From the NCBI GenBank assembly GCA_963675135.1, contig OY776120.1, positions 55,920,063-55,984,062 on the forward strand: a stretch of DNA of 64,000 nucleotides, written 5' to 3'. Under the pieces are notes generated by a model. The model ran no database searches. It worked only from the letters and a program-made list of their open reading frames with translations, and was not told the DNA's origin. Shown here one piece after another: positions 45,988-58,231 of this stretch. The DNA is from Galeopsis tetrahit (Eukaryota; Streptophyta; Magnoliopsida; Lamiales; Lamiaceae). Position 1 is the stretch's first letter. The number at the start of each line of letters is the position of its first letter. The translations under genes and the position numbers were made by a program.

Positions 45988-48407
45988 CTTCACAAATTCT
46001 GAACAAAGTTTTGTCTACTGTCCCTTTGACAAAACCATGATCCTAAAAAAAATGTGACAAGGTGTCATACCAATCTCTTGGAGCTTGCTTAAGTCCATAA
46101 AGGGCTTTCTTCAGTCTGTACACCTTATCTCCTTCTTCAAACCCTGGGGGTTGCTCCACATAGACTTCTTCTTTGAGTACTCCATTCAGAAAAGCACTAT
46201 TGACATCCATTTGATAGACTTTGAACCTCTTGTGAGCAGCAAATGCTAGAAATAGCCTTATAGCCTCAAGTCTTGCCACAGGTGCAAAAGTCTCATCATA
46301 GTCTATGCCTTCTGATTGACAGTATCCTTTGGCCACCAATCTGGCTTTGTTTCTGATAATCACATCATTCTCATTCTTCTTGTTCTTGAACACCCACTTG
46401 GTTCCAATAACATCTTGATGTGATGGTCTATCAACCAGCTCCCAAACATCATTTCATGTAAACTGGTTCAGCTCTTCTTGCATGGCTGTGATCCAGTTTG
46501 TATCTTGAAGTGCTTCTTCAATGTTTTGGGGTTCCTGTTCTGATAAGAAACAACAAAACAAAGCACTTTCACTATGAAACCTTCTAGTTTTGACTCCAAC
46601 ACTTGGATTTCCAAGTATCAGGATAGTTGGGTGATCAGATAACCACCTCCTTCTTTGCATGATCCCTTCAGTAGAGTTGTCCTCTACTGAGGTTGGGTCA
46701 CTGGGTTCATAAAATTCGGGAAAGTTTAATGAAGGATCAAGTTCAAGATCATATTCAGGGGAGTTGTCTTCAATGTCAGGGACATTGACATTTTCAACAT
46801 TATTAGTTCCCACTAGAATATTGGATCCATTAACTACCTCAGTAGATCCTGCTTCTTCATTGGTAGTTGATACCTGGTTATGAACTGGGATTGGATCAGT
46901 CAGTTCATCTTTCCTTCAGTGGGGTTTGCTTCAGGTAGATTGCCTTCAGAGGGGTTGTCCACTGAGATGATTTCAGCAAGATTTGGTTGGAAAACTTCAT
47001 TGAATGAGGTATCTTTATCCTTTAAGATCAGTCTGGTTGTTCTTTCTGTGATGTCTTCTAAATCCAAGGATGTATCCATGTTCTCAAAATTAGCTTCATC
47101 AAACACAACATGAGGCATTTCTTCCATAAGATGGGATTTACAATTGTAGACTCTGAAAGCACTACTGATTTGAGAATATCCAAGGAATATCCCCTCAACA
47201 GCTTTGCTATCAAAAGCTATCAATTGTTCTTTCCCATTGTTGTGAATGAAACACTTACAACAAAAAATGTGAAAGTAAGAAACTTTAGGCAATCTTCATT
47301 TCCAAAGTTCATATGGGGTCTTTCCTTAACCTTTAGTGATTAGGCATCTATTCTGAGTATAGCATGCAATGTTTATAGCATCAGCCCAAAATCTCTTAGG
47401 CAATTTAGATTTAGCAATTAAGGTTCTAGCAGCCTCTTTAAGAGTTCTATTTCTTCTTTCAGCTACTCCATTCTGTTGAGGTGTTCTAGCAGCTGAGGTA
47501 TCATGGGCTATACCATTTTCAATGCAATACTCATTAATATAGGAATTTATGAACTCAATGCCTTTATCAGATCTAATCTAGATGATATTAAGGTTTTCTC
47601 ATTTGACAGTCTCTTCATTAGCCCAGGAAGTTTGACTTGTGTTTCCTTCTTATTAAGGAGAAATACTACCCAAGTAAATCTAGAGAAGTTATCTACTACA
47701 ACCAATGTATATTTTCTTCCATTTATACTAGGAGGGGTAATTGGTCCAAACAAGTCCATATGTAAGAGTTGAAGCACCCTGTCAGTAGAGATGGCTGGTT
47801 TGCCTTTAAATGAAGTTTTTATGTGTTTTCCTTCCTAACGTGGTTTGCACACATGTTATTTTATGAAAACTTCATTAGGCAGTTCTTTTACTAATGCATT
47901 TCTTGCTAATTTATTCATGGATTTAAAGTTCAGGTGGTTTAGTCTCTTGTGCCATAACCAAATCTGCTCATTTGAGCTTTTAGCAATGAAACATGTAGCA
48001 TCAGTAGATAGGTTCCAGTCAGCAAAATATACATTTCCTTTTCTTATGCCAGTTAGTAGAGTTTGTTGAGTTGTTTTATTCTTGATTAAACATTTATCAC
48101 TTGAGAACTCAACATTGTAACCTTTATCACAGAACTGACTTATGCTTAATAAGTTGTATTTGAGGCTAGCCACATATGATATATTGGTTACCTTAACCTT
48201 ACCAATGATTAAGGTACATAACCTTTAGTAGTGGCTTTGAGATGTCTCCAAAAGTAACATTAGGACCTTCTTGTTCAATAAGATCAGTGAGGAGTGATTT
48301 GTTTCTAGTCATATGTCTTGAACATGCACTGTCCAAGTACCATGTTGTCTTTTTGTTCAGGATCCTCATCTTCTTGTGGTCCTATGGTACCTACAAAGTT
48401 CAAGCTT
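45988..48407 (-). pseudogene. pol: B3 pol, protease to N-terminal RT, broken
   Basis: Reading leftward: protease with D-S-A instead of D-S-G near 48330, GAG-pre-integrase (W-L-W-H-K-R, about 47940), integrase core split by a stop near 47580 and further frameshifts, the acidic linker (46454-46900) and RT from W-V-F-K-N-K-K-N-E-N-D to about 45988. It has L-Y-G-L-K-Q-A-P but stops before Y-V-D-D, where repeat X begins. The part of RT missing between here and B2 is about 365 bp, measured on B1. Confidence 0.8.
48384..48407 (-). other. Gag-pol boundary cassette with stops (B3)
   Basis: On the minus strand GTACCTAA, TGA, then TTGTAG make 24 nt, as in B1. Coordinates are good to about 3 nt. Confidence 0.4.
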
Positions 48408-49630
48408 TAGGTACCCTTTGAATTTTGGGTCCTGAGAGGTTAGTTGTACCTTTAGGAACCCAAACTTGCCTAATAACCCTGATTGATTCAAGGTGGCTAA
48501 GTTGTTTTCCTCTTTCATCAACATACACAATTTTTCCCTTAAATGCCTTTGGGAAAGAATGTGTGAAAGTGTTAACCATGTAAGTATCAGAAGATTGGAC
48601 ATTTCTCCTGACATTATTAGGTCTTTGTGCAGCTTGATGAAATCTTTGAGGATGGGCATTGAGATGGCCTTTACCCTTTGGCATTAAGGGTTTTAGTTGT
48701 CTCATTTTATTGTACCTTTCACGAAAGTTGATCCTATGTCTGTTCAGCTGAGGTTGCCTCATGAGAGTTGGCCTAGGCTGATCATACTTTGGACAACCTC
48801 TATGAATGTTGTTCAAACGAGTTGCCCTTCCATTGGATCTACTCTGTTGAACACAATTTCTCTTGTAATCAGAGACTTAGGTATAGGCCTTGGTCTGTTG
48901 ACTACTTGAGTAGGCACATCATTCATTTTGCCCTTTACTTTGTTCAGTGACTGAATTAATTCATTTTCAGCTTGTTGTGCCACTGATTTAACAAAGATTT
49001 TCTTAGTTTTACTTGTTGAGGTAACACTAAGACAAGGTGAATATTCGAATGGATCATAACCAAGTCCACTCTTTTGAGCCATAGGTCTTTGAAGGATTTG
49101 AATTTTCTCTATTGCCTTAAAGGATTTATTCATTGCAGAAATCTTATTTTTCAGGCTCTCTTCACTTAATTTAAGAACATCATATTCTTGAGAGAGATTT
49201 TCAAATTTAGCTTATAAGATTTTAAGCTCAAAATTTTTTCAACCATCCTCAAAGAAGCTTCATCAAGTTCTCTCAAGACTTGTTGATACAACTCAGTAGA
49301 ATTGATGTCAACTACAGATTCAGGTTGAGAGAGATTTGTAACTTCAGAATACAATACCTCATTCTCTCTCACACAATTATCATGAAGTTCTTGTAATCTA
49401 GTGAAGTCTTCCATCAACTTTCCAAAGGATAGTTTCAGGTTGATATCACTAGCTTCCAGTGAGTGAATTGATGAAGAGCTAGATGAAGAGCATACTTCAT
49501 CATCTTTTATTGCCATGTTGCACGCATCATCTTCATCACTGTTAGAGAACAGTCCATCATCAGAGGAGTTGAAGCTTTCATCACTTTGAGACTCATCACC
49601 AGCCACCTTGACTTTTCTGTTGTTGAGTCT
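48408..49630 (-). pseudogene. gag: B3 gag, C-terminal part, broken
   Basis: It begins just after the zinc-knuckle region (A-G-D-E-S and a Ser/Asp-rich run at 49606), continues through the coiled-coil stretch, and ends in V-P-K-A and TGA near 48400. Frameshifts lie near 49190, 48815 and 48830. It matches the B1 gag tail at 14740-15999. The upstream part is missing because a family E LTR starts at 49631. Confidence 0.8.
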
Positions 49631-50014
49631 CTTGTTGGGAATAAAATGAGAAGTTTTGATTAAGATACCAAAACCCCCTTAAGACATGCCAAATAATTAA
49701 GTCAAGTATTGAATGAACATGTTCTAGGTATGTTAGAACATGTAGCTTAAGGCTAGTTGAGAAGCTGGAATGTTTGGCAGCTCTAAGAATGTTAGATGCA
49801 CAGGTTGAGGGGGAACATAAGCCTATAAGATCACAAGAATCAAGTCCCCTCAAGGCTCAGAATCAATTTGACCATTAAGTCTGCAGATGGACAACTGTGC
49901 TGATCAAGTCAGCTTAGTTATGGTACAACCTATCTGAAGATCAACTGAATTAAATGCATCATCAAGACCAAGTCTACTGAAGCATGTGTCAAAGATCAGA
50001 AGGTTTGGTCAGAA
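49631..50014 (+). repeat. Family E LTR fragment, 5' end
   Basis: It starts TGTTGGGAATAAAATGAG and matches the minus strand of E1 and E2 from their sense 5' end for about 384 bp. It inserted into B3 gag in the opposite orientation and is cut off where the D LTR begins at 50015. Confidence 0.8.
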
Positions 50015-51235
50015 GGCGGTCCATCACCGGGATCGTTGTTGGATGCCAAACGTATAAATAACGAATTAAAACCTAAACATGCATCTAAAGCAGAATTTAG
50101 ATTCGTTACCCTTGAAGATCGAGACGTTGATTCCAATCTATGGATCTTCTAGCCTGTCTCCCAACCTCGCTCGAACACCGGGTGGACGGCGCGCTATCAA
50201 ACGTGGAGAAGGTGCCTCAGTTTCGTCTCCTTGAAACCCTAGCCGTTTTTCTCAATTTCGTGTGTGCTAGGGTTTCAAAACTATTTTGAGGCTCCTATTT
50301 ATAATCTCCATAAGTTCATGGGCCAGACTAGGGATCCATTAGAAGGTATAGGGTTTGGGCTTTTTACAGGCCCAAATACTCTTATGTTCAGCCCAGAACA
50401 TATAATTTGGCCCGAGAACATTAATTCATTCCACTAGAGAATTAATGTTGCACTCCCGTCCTATCCCGAACTGAATCAGGGCTTCTATTAGACTTTATAA
50501 TTCCCCGTGTTTAAGATATCGCACGTCCATTAATTATTAAAGCTTCTGACTTATTTAAATAATTAATTTCTATAATTCCTTGAGTAGTACCACTCAACCT
50601 TGTTGTCGTACGGATTAAATCCACCTGCAGGATTTAATACGACAATCTTTTATGAGTTTCCTCAAGGGGACATCATCAGCCTGGAAGTACAGGACACGGT
50701 GCCCTAATGCCAATAAGTAGACATCATGCGAGCGATGCCACTACCCAAAATACGGAGCGTGAAGAATCTACCAAGATTCTCACCTATGGTACATCAAAGT
50801 AGTGAACAAGCACCCCACACATCTAAATATCACACTTAGGGTTAAGAATCATAAAAGTCACCAAGACCTCTAGTTCTTCATAACAGTCAGAATAGAAGAA
50901 CATGTCTTATTTGTGATCCATTCAATACGCCATAGCGCAATAGTATAAACTAATGGCCAAGATAAACCACTAACAAGTTTACACTACAACTTAAACCAAT
51001 AGTTTTGTCCATAACTATCTCAGTTGTGAATACTGTTTATATCGTACAAGGAACTGACAATGTGATCTTCTGTGTGACTACAAACCCACGACATCGTCTA
51101 CAATGCAAGATAAGCATACATACAAGTAATCACAAAGAATGCAATAATGTGAAAAACCATTTATTTCAGATAAAAGGAAATCGAATATACGTCACAAAAG
51201 CCCACTAAAATTTTGTTTTACAGTATACACCAATA
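50015..51235 (-). repeat. 3' LTR of D (left)
   Basis: It matches 58249 onward of the right LTR with few differences. The inner end CCAATA (51230-51235) abuts a minus-strand purine tract, AAGTGGGAGAT, the usual copia PPT. TTATAAATA on the minus strand is at 50296-50304. The outer end lacks the TGCTGGAACACGCCGGC seen at 58232. Confidence 0.8.
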
Positions 51236-51312
51236 ATCTCCCACTTATACTAAACATTAACTTTTAGTATACACATAAAGACATCAACATTTCTCCCACT
51301 TATACTCAAAGT

Positions 51313-51892
51313 CTAGCTTGTAATACATCGTAAACCAAGACCCTCTACATGTTTCTCAAAGACTTTTATTGCCAGCGTCTTTGTGAAAGGATCAACCAAG
51401 TTATCCAACGATGCAATCTTAGCTACAGCCACGTCTCCTCGATTTACGATATCTCGTATAATATGGTACTTTCGCTCTATGTGTTTACTTGCTCTGTGGG
51501 CTCTAGGTTCTTTCGAGTTTGCCACTGCACCCACGTTATCACAATAAACAGTGATACACATCGGCATACTCTGAGATACCCTTAATTCCAGAAAGAAATT
51601 ACGCAGCCAGACAGCCTCCTTTGCAGCCTCTGAGGCAGCTACGTACTCGGCTTCCATAGTGGAGTCCGCGATGCATTTCTGCTTCACACTTCTCCAAGAT
51701 ATGGTTGCGCCTCCCAGCATAAACACATAACCCGAGGTTGACTTCCGTTCATCTCGATCAGCTTGGAAATCTGAATCGGTATAACCCAAAGGAATCAAAC
51801 TATTTGACTGGTATACTAGCATATAATCTCGAGTCTTTTTCAAGTACTTGAGAATATGCTTAACAGCAGTCCAGTGTCCTTGACCAGGGAGT
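51313..51892 (-). pseudogene. D RNase H domain
   Basis: This is one open frame to the stop at 51313. It has Y-T-D-S-D-F, S-T-M-E-A-E-Y, Y-C-D-N and L-V-D-P, the acidic residues of Ty1/copia RNase H, and ends with the usual G-L-G-L-R. It was part of pol but is now separated from RT by the insert at 51893-53645. Confidence 0.9.
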
Positions 51893-53645
51893 AATGATTT
51901 CAGCAAGAGCAGCCAGACGGACTACTATAGTGAATCTGGTGACTACTAGAGTAGACAAGATTGAAAATATTTGATCAAAAAACTGAAAACAAAGAACTAA
52001 TTATCGTTGACAAACCTCTTGTAACCGCAATACTTTATTTTTTCATTGGGCAGCTCGACACAACATTACAACTCTCTGTATTGATGGATCCATGGTCTCT
52101 GACACGGATATAATTTCAGCGCATCTGGTGATCTCGTAGTTCTTGGTTTGTGAAGATGCGTTGTTAGGTGCTCCATTTTCTTTTCCCATTGAGGCCGAAC
52201 CTAAACCTGTGCTCGAGAGATATTGGAACAAATAAAAAAAATTTAGATTTGTACCTCGTAAAAAATATTTTTTTGTTTTGTGAGATTAACCATTTGCTTT
52301 CTTTTGGAAAGAAATTTTATGTTCAATTTATTTTTCAGCTGGCTGTTATCTTAGTTGCGCCTTCTCTCCTTCTCTCACTTCAGAAAGATTTAGCAATCTT
52401 TTTGATGACCTGGTCGAGAGAGTACGATACATCGATGTAAAAGATTGAGTTGGATCTGTGAGGTTGGTTATAGTAAGGCCTGGTCGGAAGGTGTTCTTGC
52501 CTGCAGAGCAGAAAGGCGCTTACGGTGATTTGGGGCACGCATAGAAGAAGCGGATTCGGGAGAAGTATTTACAAGCGAAGTACTACTGGTTTCAGAAACC
52601 AAGAACACCCCTTTCTTGTGTCGAAGACTAGGAAGACAAATAATGTCTCCTAGAATTCTTTGTCCCACGCATTTTATGTCCGTTCTATTACCCGCCTACT
52701 TAGATCTATCCCCATTTTATTCTATTTCAAATAGAATAAAATGGATCTGTTTTATAACATTGAAATCTGGCAATAGTAACATAGTACGATCTACAGCTCA
52801 AATGGTCCCTTATGAAGTCTTTATTGGTCTTATTCTTATTGTGCGCCTTGTGAGCGCGTTTAGATCCGCGAAGGCAATCGCTTGGCTGTTCCCCTAACCC
52901 AACCCGGGAACGGACCGGAGGGAACCGCAACATGGGGAATGTCCAAATCTTGGACTTGCAAGCTCTCTCGAGGGAATCACTTTTAGCAAGCTTTCGAGAA
53001 TGAATATGTATGCATATATTGCTAATGTAATAACACCAATGCCAATTTGAGATTCATAGATATGCCAAGATGTAGAGATAGAGAAAGAGCGGCTAAGCCT
53101 TCTTCATAGATCCACTATTCCTGATCTTCTTCCTTTTTACATAAAGAGGAAGATGGGTCTCCTGCCTTTCGCTTTCAGTGGCAGGCAGATATTCTGTACT
53201 TCTCTTTCCAATGTCTTCTTGCTGGTTAGGGGGTGAGGAGTGAAGAACAAAATCTCTGATTCGGATCTAGATTCCTCGGGCCAATGCTTCATCGTAGCCG
53301 CCAAAGCGAAGGTACGGCCTTGATTTGACCTATTTATTCCTCTTTCTTAGGCTATTGACCATTTCTACGACCCCTTTCTTTTTGTCTCGTTAGCAGCCCT
53401 TCTTAGACCCGAAGTCTGGTTCATAGACCCGAGCCAGTTCTTTCATTCAAGCAATACAGATGAGAGATTTCAACACCGGATATGAGGCTCACCGACAACT
53501 TTTCAATCGTATAATGCAGGCGCAAGAAGGAACTAATCAAAGTCTTTTTAGCAGCAACTTTGCAGCTAGGAGCGTGCCGAGAGGCCTAATTCCTTTTATC
53601 AACCGCGGGGATAGATCTTAGGAGTCTGGAGCCCTAAGCATTTGC
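51893..53645. other. Insert of probable mitochondrial origin (NUMT candidate)
   Basis: It interrupts D pol exactly between RT (V-V-G at about 53650) and RNase H (P-G-Q-G-H-W at about 51890), with only about 20 bp of D lost. Its composition is unlike the neighbours: more GC, non-repetitive, with phrases typical of plant mitochondrial intergenic DNA at 52850-52990 and 53380-53560. Terminal repeats and copia or gypsy motifs are absent. Short ORFs inside show no recognisable family. A search against plant mitochondrial genomes would settle this. Confidence 0.5.
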
Positions 53646-56100
53646 CGACTACATAGCAAATATCAGGCCTCGTACATAGCATCGCATACATAAGGCTTCC
53701 TACAGCCGAAGCATAAGGAACCTTAGCCATCTCCTCTATCTCCTTCTGTGTCTTAGGACACATATCTTTAGATAGAGGGACTCCATGTCTGAAAGGTTGC
53801 ACGCCCTTCTTGGAATTCTGCATGCCAAAATGAGCAATCACAGTATCAATGTAAGACGCTTGAGATAAACACAACATTCTCTTTTTTCGATCACGAGTGA
53901 CCTTAATACCAAGAATGTACGATGCTTCTCCCATATCCTTCATTTGAAACTGTTCTGAAAGCCACACCTTTACGTCTGATAATACTTTCAGATTGTTGCC
54001 AATAAGAAGAATATCATCTACCTATAGTACTAAGAATACCACTACGTCTCCGTCACACTTCTTGTACACACAACTTTCATTTTGATATTGTTCAAATCCA
54101 AAAGATTTGATCACCTCGTCAAAACGAATGTTCCAAGATCTGGAAGCTTGTTTTAGCCCATAAAGAGACTTTTTCAGCTTCCAGACTAGATGCTCTTGGC
54201 CTTTCTTCACATAACCCTCGGGTTGCTGCATATAGATGTCCTTATCCAAATTTCCATTAAGGAAAGTTGTCTTGACATCCATTTGCCAAATCTCATAGTT
54301 CATGTGATTAGCTATGGATAAGAGAATCCGGATCGATTTTAACATGGCTACTGGTGAGAAGGTCTCGTCATAGTCGATTCCTTCTTTCTGGGTAAAACCC
54401 TTTGCCACCAACCGTGCCTTAAAAGCAGTAATCTGTCCATCAGACCCTCTCTTACGTCTGTAGACCCACTTACACCCAACGACTTTCTTGTCGTGGGGAA
54501 GTTCACTTAGGTCATACACTTCCATAGCATCCATAGATTCAATTTCCGAATCCATGGACTTGTGCCAAGACTCTGCATCTTTGTCTTTGATTGCCTCTTT
54601 GTATGTCCAGGGGTCGTTATCATCATGTTCATCGCTTGGAATCAAGTCCATAGACTCTCCCACAAACATGAAACGATCAGGTTGGCGAACAACCCTCCCA
54701 CTACGACGTGGAAATGTATACAAAGGTTCATTAGAGTCGCCACGTTGTGCAGTCTCTTGTGGTATTTCCTCTTGCACACTCGGTGTGCCATTGTCTCCTC
54801 TTAACTCATTTAGAATGATCTCAGTATTGGACTTATGCTCATTCATATAGTCTTCTTCTAAAAATCGGGCATTGGTACTCACCACCACCCTCTGATCATT
54901 AGGACTATAAAAATAACCACCTCTCGTTCCCTTAGGGTATCCTACAAACAACCGTACTTCAGTTCTAGGTGCCAACTTATCATCTTCCTTGTTCAGCACA
55001 TGTGCTGGACAACCCCAAATCCAAATGTGGTTTAGACTATGCTTTCGCCCAGACCACAATTCAATCGAGGTTTTTTGAACCACTTTAGAAGGTACATAAT
55101 TTAGAAGGTACGCTGTTGTTTCCAAGGCATAACCCCAAAAAGAGGTAGGTAATGAAGCATAACTCATCATCGATCTCACCATATCTAATAGAGTCCTATT
55201 CCTTCTCTCAGCCACGCCATTCTGTTGCGGAGTACCAGGCGCGGAGAGCTGGGATCTAATCCCGTTATCTAATAAGTATTGCCTAAATTCATTGCTAAGG
55301 TACTCGCCACCACGAGCAGAACGCAGTGACTTGATACTCTTACCATGACGGTTCTCCAATTCTGCCTTAAATTCTTTGAACTTGCCAAAGCATTCAGACT
55401 TGTGGTGCACCAGGTAGATGTATCCATATCTTGAGTAATCGTCAATGAAAGTGACGAAGTACTCAAAGCCTCCTCTTGCTTGAACAGTCATAGGCCCACA
55501 CAAATCAGACTGAATCAATTCCAACACATCATTAGCCCTATTACCCTTGGCCTTAAAAGGCCTCGAGGTCATCTTGCCTTCCAAACAGGATTCGCAGACT
55601 GAGAATGGTTCCATCTTGCCTTCTTAGGTTAACATGACCCAATCTTAGATGCCAAAGGTATGTTTGATTCAACTTAGAAGGTTCCTTTCTCTTATTTAAT
55701 GATGATGATGAATGAGCTTCAGTCACAGTATGATATGCACACGTAATAGTATAAAGATTGTTTTCTAACGTGCCAGAACAGATTAAAGAGTCATTTCTCA
55801 TAATATCAACATTGTCATTAAAAACAACTAAGCATCCATCCAAAAACAACTTCGAAACAGAAATTAAATTTCTCCGAAAATTCGGCACGTATAAAACGTT
55901 CTTTAATACTAAAACAGAATTAGAAAAACATAAGTGCACGTCTCCCACTACAACCACTGATACTATCGCAGCATTGCCCAAACTAATAGTAATCTCGCCC
56001 TCACTCAGTTCCCTTGTCTACAGAAACCCCTGCAAGGTGTAACAAACATGGTCACTGGCTCCTGTATCTACTACCCAAGAAAAGGCAGAAAAAGCCGCAA
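53646..56100 (-). pseudogene. pol: D pol: protease, integrase and RT, broken
   Basis: Protease W-V-V-D-T-G-A-S-D-H is near 56070. GAG-pre-integrase has L-W-H-L-R-L-G-H-V-N, with a frameshift near 55620. Integrase runs from C-E-S-C-L-E-G-K through the D, D and E motifs (Q-S-D-L-C-G-P, F-I-D-D-Y-S-R, P-Q-Q-N-G-V-A-E-R); the second Asp motif is altered, S-A-R-G-G-E. The RT is open for 530 codons to a TAG at 54022-54024 that takes the place of the Tyr of Y-V-D-D. The frame then continues to 53646. The type is a common plant copia (Ale/Ivana-like style), clearly different from A, B and C. Confidence 0.85.
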
Positions 56101-56950
56101 AACATGTTTCAACAACTAAAGCGAGAGACGTACCAGAGTTGTCCTTTTTCAGGAGAGGACAATCAGACTTCCAATGTCTCGTCTTGTTGCACTTGGAAAC
56201 ATTTGCCCTTCGGCTTTTTCACGCCACCAGAGGCACTAGTTTCTTTCTCCCACTACTTTCACCACCACCCTTTTTCTGTAAAGGCTTTTTCTTCTTCTTG
56301 CCATTAGACGAAGAAGGTCCAGCCTAAACAGTAACATTGGCCTGTGGTCGTTTACCCATCAGACCCTCCACCGCGACCAATTCCGTAAGAAGCTCGGTTA
56401 AAGTATAATCCTTCTTACTCATGATCGCGTTTACACGGAAGTTCTCAAAAGACTTTGGGAGCGAGTGTAGGATCATATCGATCTTGGTGTCATTATCGAT
56501 TAACCCTCTGAGGACCACAATCTCATTCAGATATTCCATCATCTTGAGACCGTGGTCCCTCATGGACGCTCCCTCTGGCATAGAGGTTGACATGATCTTC
56601 CTCATAGCCTCAAAGCGGGCAGCCCTATCTTTCTCACCAAAAAGCTCTTTGAGGCTCAACATCATAGTTGCGGCACTAGGCATAGTTTGATGCTGCTGTT
56701 GTAAAACATTTGACATCGAGGCCAAAATGTAACAACGAGCCATCTCATCACCCTTGTGCCACTTCTTATGAGCCTCCCTTTGCTCTTCAGTAGATTCGGC
56801 TCCCAAAGGGGCAGGAGCAGGTGTATCGAGCATAAACTTGTACTCATCAGCAATTAGGACAATGTTCAAATTTCTTTTCCAATCCAAGTAATTTTGACCA
56901 ATAAGCTTATTTTGATTTAAGATAACCATAAGTGGGTTGAATGTCACCAT
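56101..56950 (-). pseudogene. gag: D gag, broken
   Basis: The start is taken at the ATG at 56950, which opens a UBN2-type gag (N-Y-L-D-W-K-R-N-L near the N-terminus). It is open for 208 codons to a TAG at 56324-56326, probably from CAG. A Lys-rich linker follows, with a TGA, then a zinc-knuckle region (C-N-K-T-R-H-W-K-S-D-C) with a one-base frameshift near 56195. It packages RNA in the particle. The usual Gly before the His of the knuckle is Arg. Confidence 0.8.
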
Positions 56951-58217
56951 AATGTATCTGAAATAAATAAAATGCAAGCAATAAATCACATAAGTTTGAA
57001 GCATAAAACATTGGAAACCTTCAAAACCAATATTCAACACAACCTCCAACACCCCAACAAACACATATGTAAGCCACGTTAGGGTGGTCTTTTACACATG
57101 TATTCATCGACCAGACATTCAGTCTTTAATTTCAATATCACGTCAACTTATCCTTATGACGAACGAAATTAATAGTCGAACTTTAACTGGCCATGTGAAC
57201 TAGAACAGTGACCCCGTTGGGGAGTTATACTAAAATTCACATCTAAGTGATGACCACAATTTAACAACAGTTATCTTGAATTATTCTTTACTGATGAACT
57301 CATGGATGACACATCCGTTAGGGAAGATCACACACTTTATCTAAAGATTAAAACAGTTTTATTAGAAGTCTTAACTAGTAAGCTCGTGAATGTTGCACCC
57401 GTTAGGGGAAGACTCCCAAGGTCCCACGAGCAACATACACCTTACTTAAAGACCAATTGTGGAGGCCTATAAATTAATTAAAATTCAATTATCTCACTTA
57501 GTCATTTTAACATGAAGATTATTCATTGGCATAGCAAATTAACAAAAATTAACACATGCATGCCATAACCATACAAGATGCGATAAACATAGGCAAAAAT
57601 AAATAAATGCACCTCTATCGCAACCCCTTGAAAACCTATCAAAAACAGCCTACTATAAGCTATTACAATGATAAAAAAAACAGTGGCGCGGACGGATGCC
57701 TCGCATCGGGCTCTCACGCAATGCAAAAACCTCAAATTCTCGTCCACCGACAAAAACTGGCAGAAAACTTCATCAAGACTTTTGAATTATATAGGCCTCG
57801 CCACTCGTCGTCATGGTGTAGTTGTGACTCCTGTAGATCTCGTTGAGACGTTTCCGAAAAGGTTTTGTAGGCTGAAAACGGACACCCGAGTCAAAAGTTA
57901 TGGCCAAAACAGTTTTCACCGTCCAAGGCCATAACCCGAAAAACTCAGATTACTATTTTCAGATCTTCCATCGACACCGCCCATTCTCACGATCAAAAAA
58001 TACAATATAAACGAGCAAAACCCTACTACAGTGATCTATGAAATAGTCCTATACTACCCACACTTATTATCTGGTGGGAAAAACGATTACATAACACTAG
58101 GGTTGCGATAAAAGAAAAAAAACATAACCAACAGAAACGCATACATACACATGAAACAAAATGAATTGAATCATACAATCATACGTTTCAGGCAGAGCCA
58201 ACAATCCACGAATTCAG
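56951..58217 (-). other. D 5' leader
   Basis: Non-coding sequence of 1.27 kb lies between the PBS and gag. It probably holds the packaging signal. I see no ORF with family features, and no repeats. Confidence 0.6.
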
Positions 58218-58229
58218 GCTCTAATACCA
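58218..58229 (-). other. Primer-binding site of D
   Basis: On the minus strand TGGTATTAGAGC lies two bases after the LTR end CCAGCA. It differs at one position from the initiator tRNA-Met PBS seen in C. Confidence 0.85.
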
Positions 58230-58231
58230 AT

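Noticed and set aside
49631..50014. E fragment as the 5' LTR of B3
   Set aside because: It is in the opposite orientation to B3 and starts inside gag; no PBS lies between them.
52043..52231. Short minus-strand ORF in the mitochondrial-like insert
   Set aside because: It has 62 codons, no recognisable family and no supporting context.
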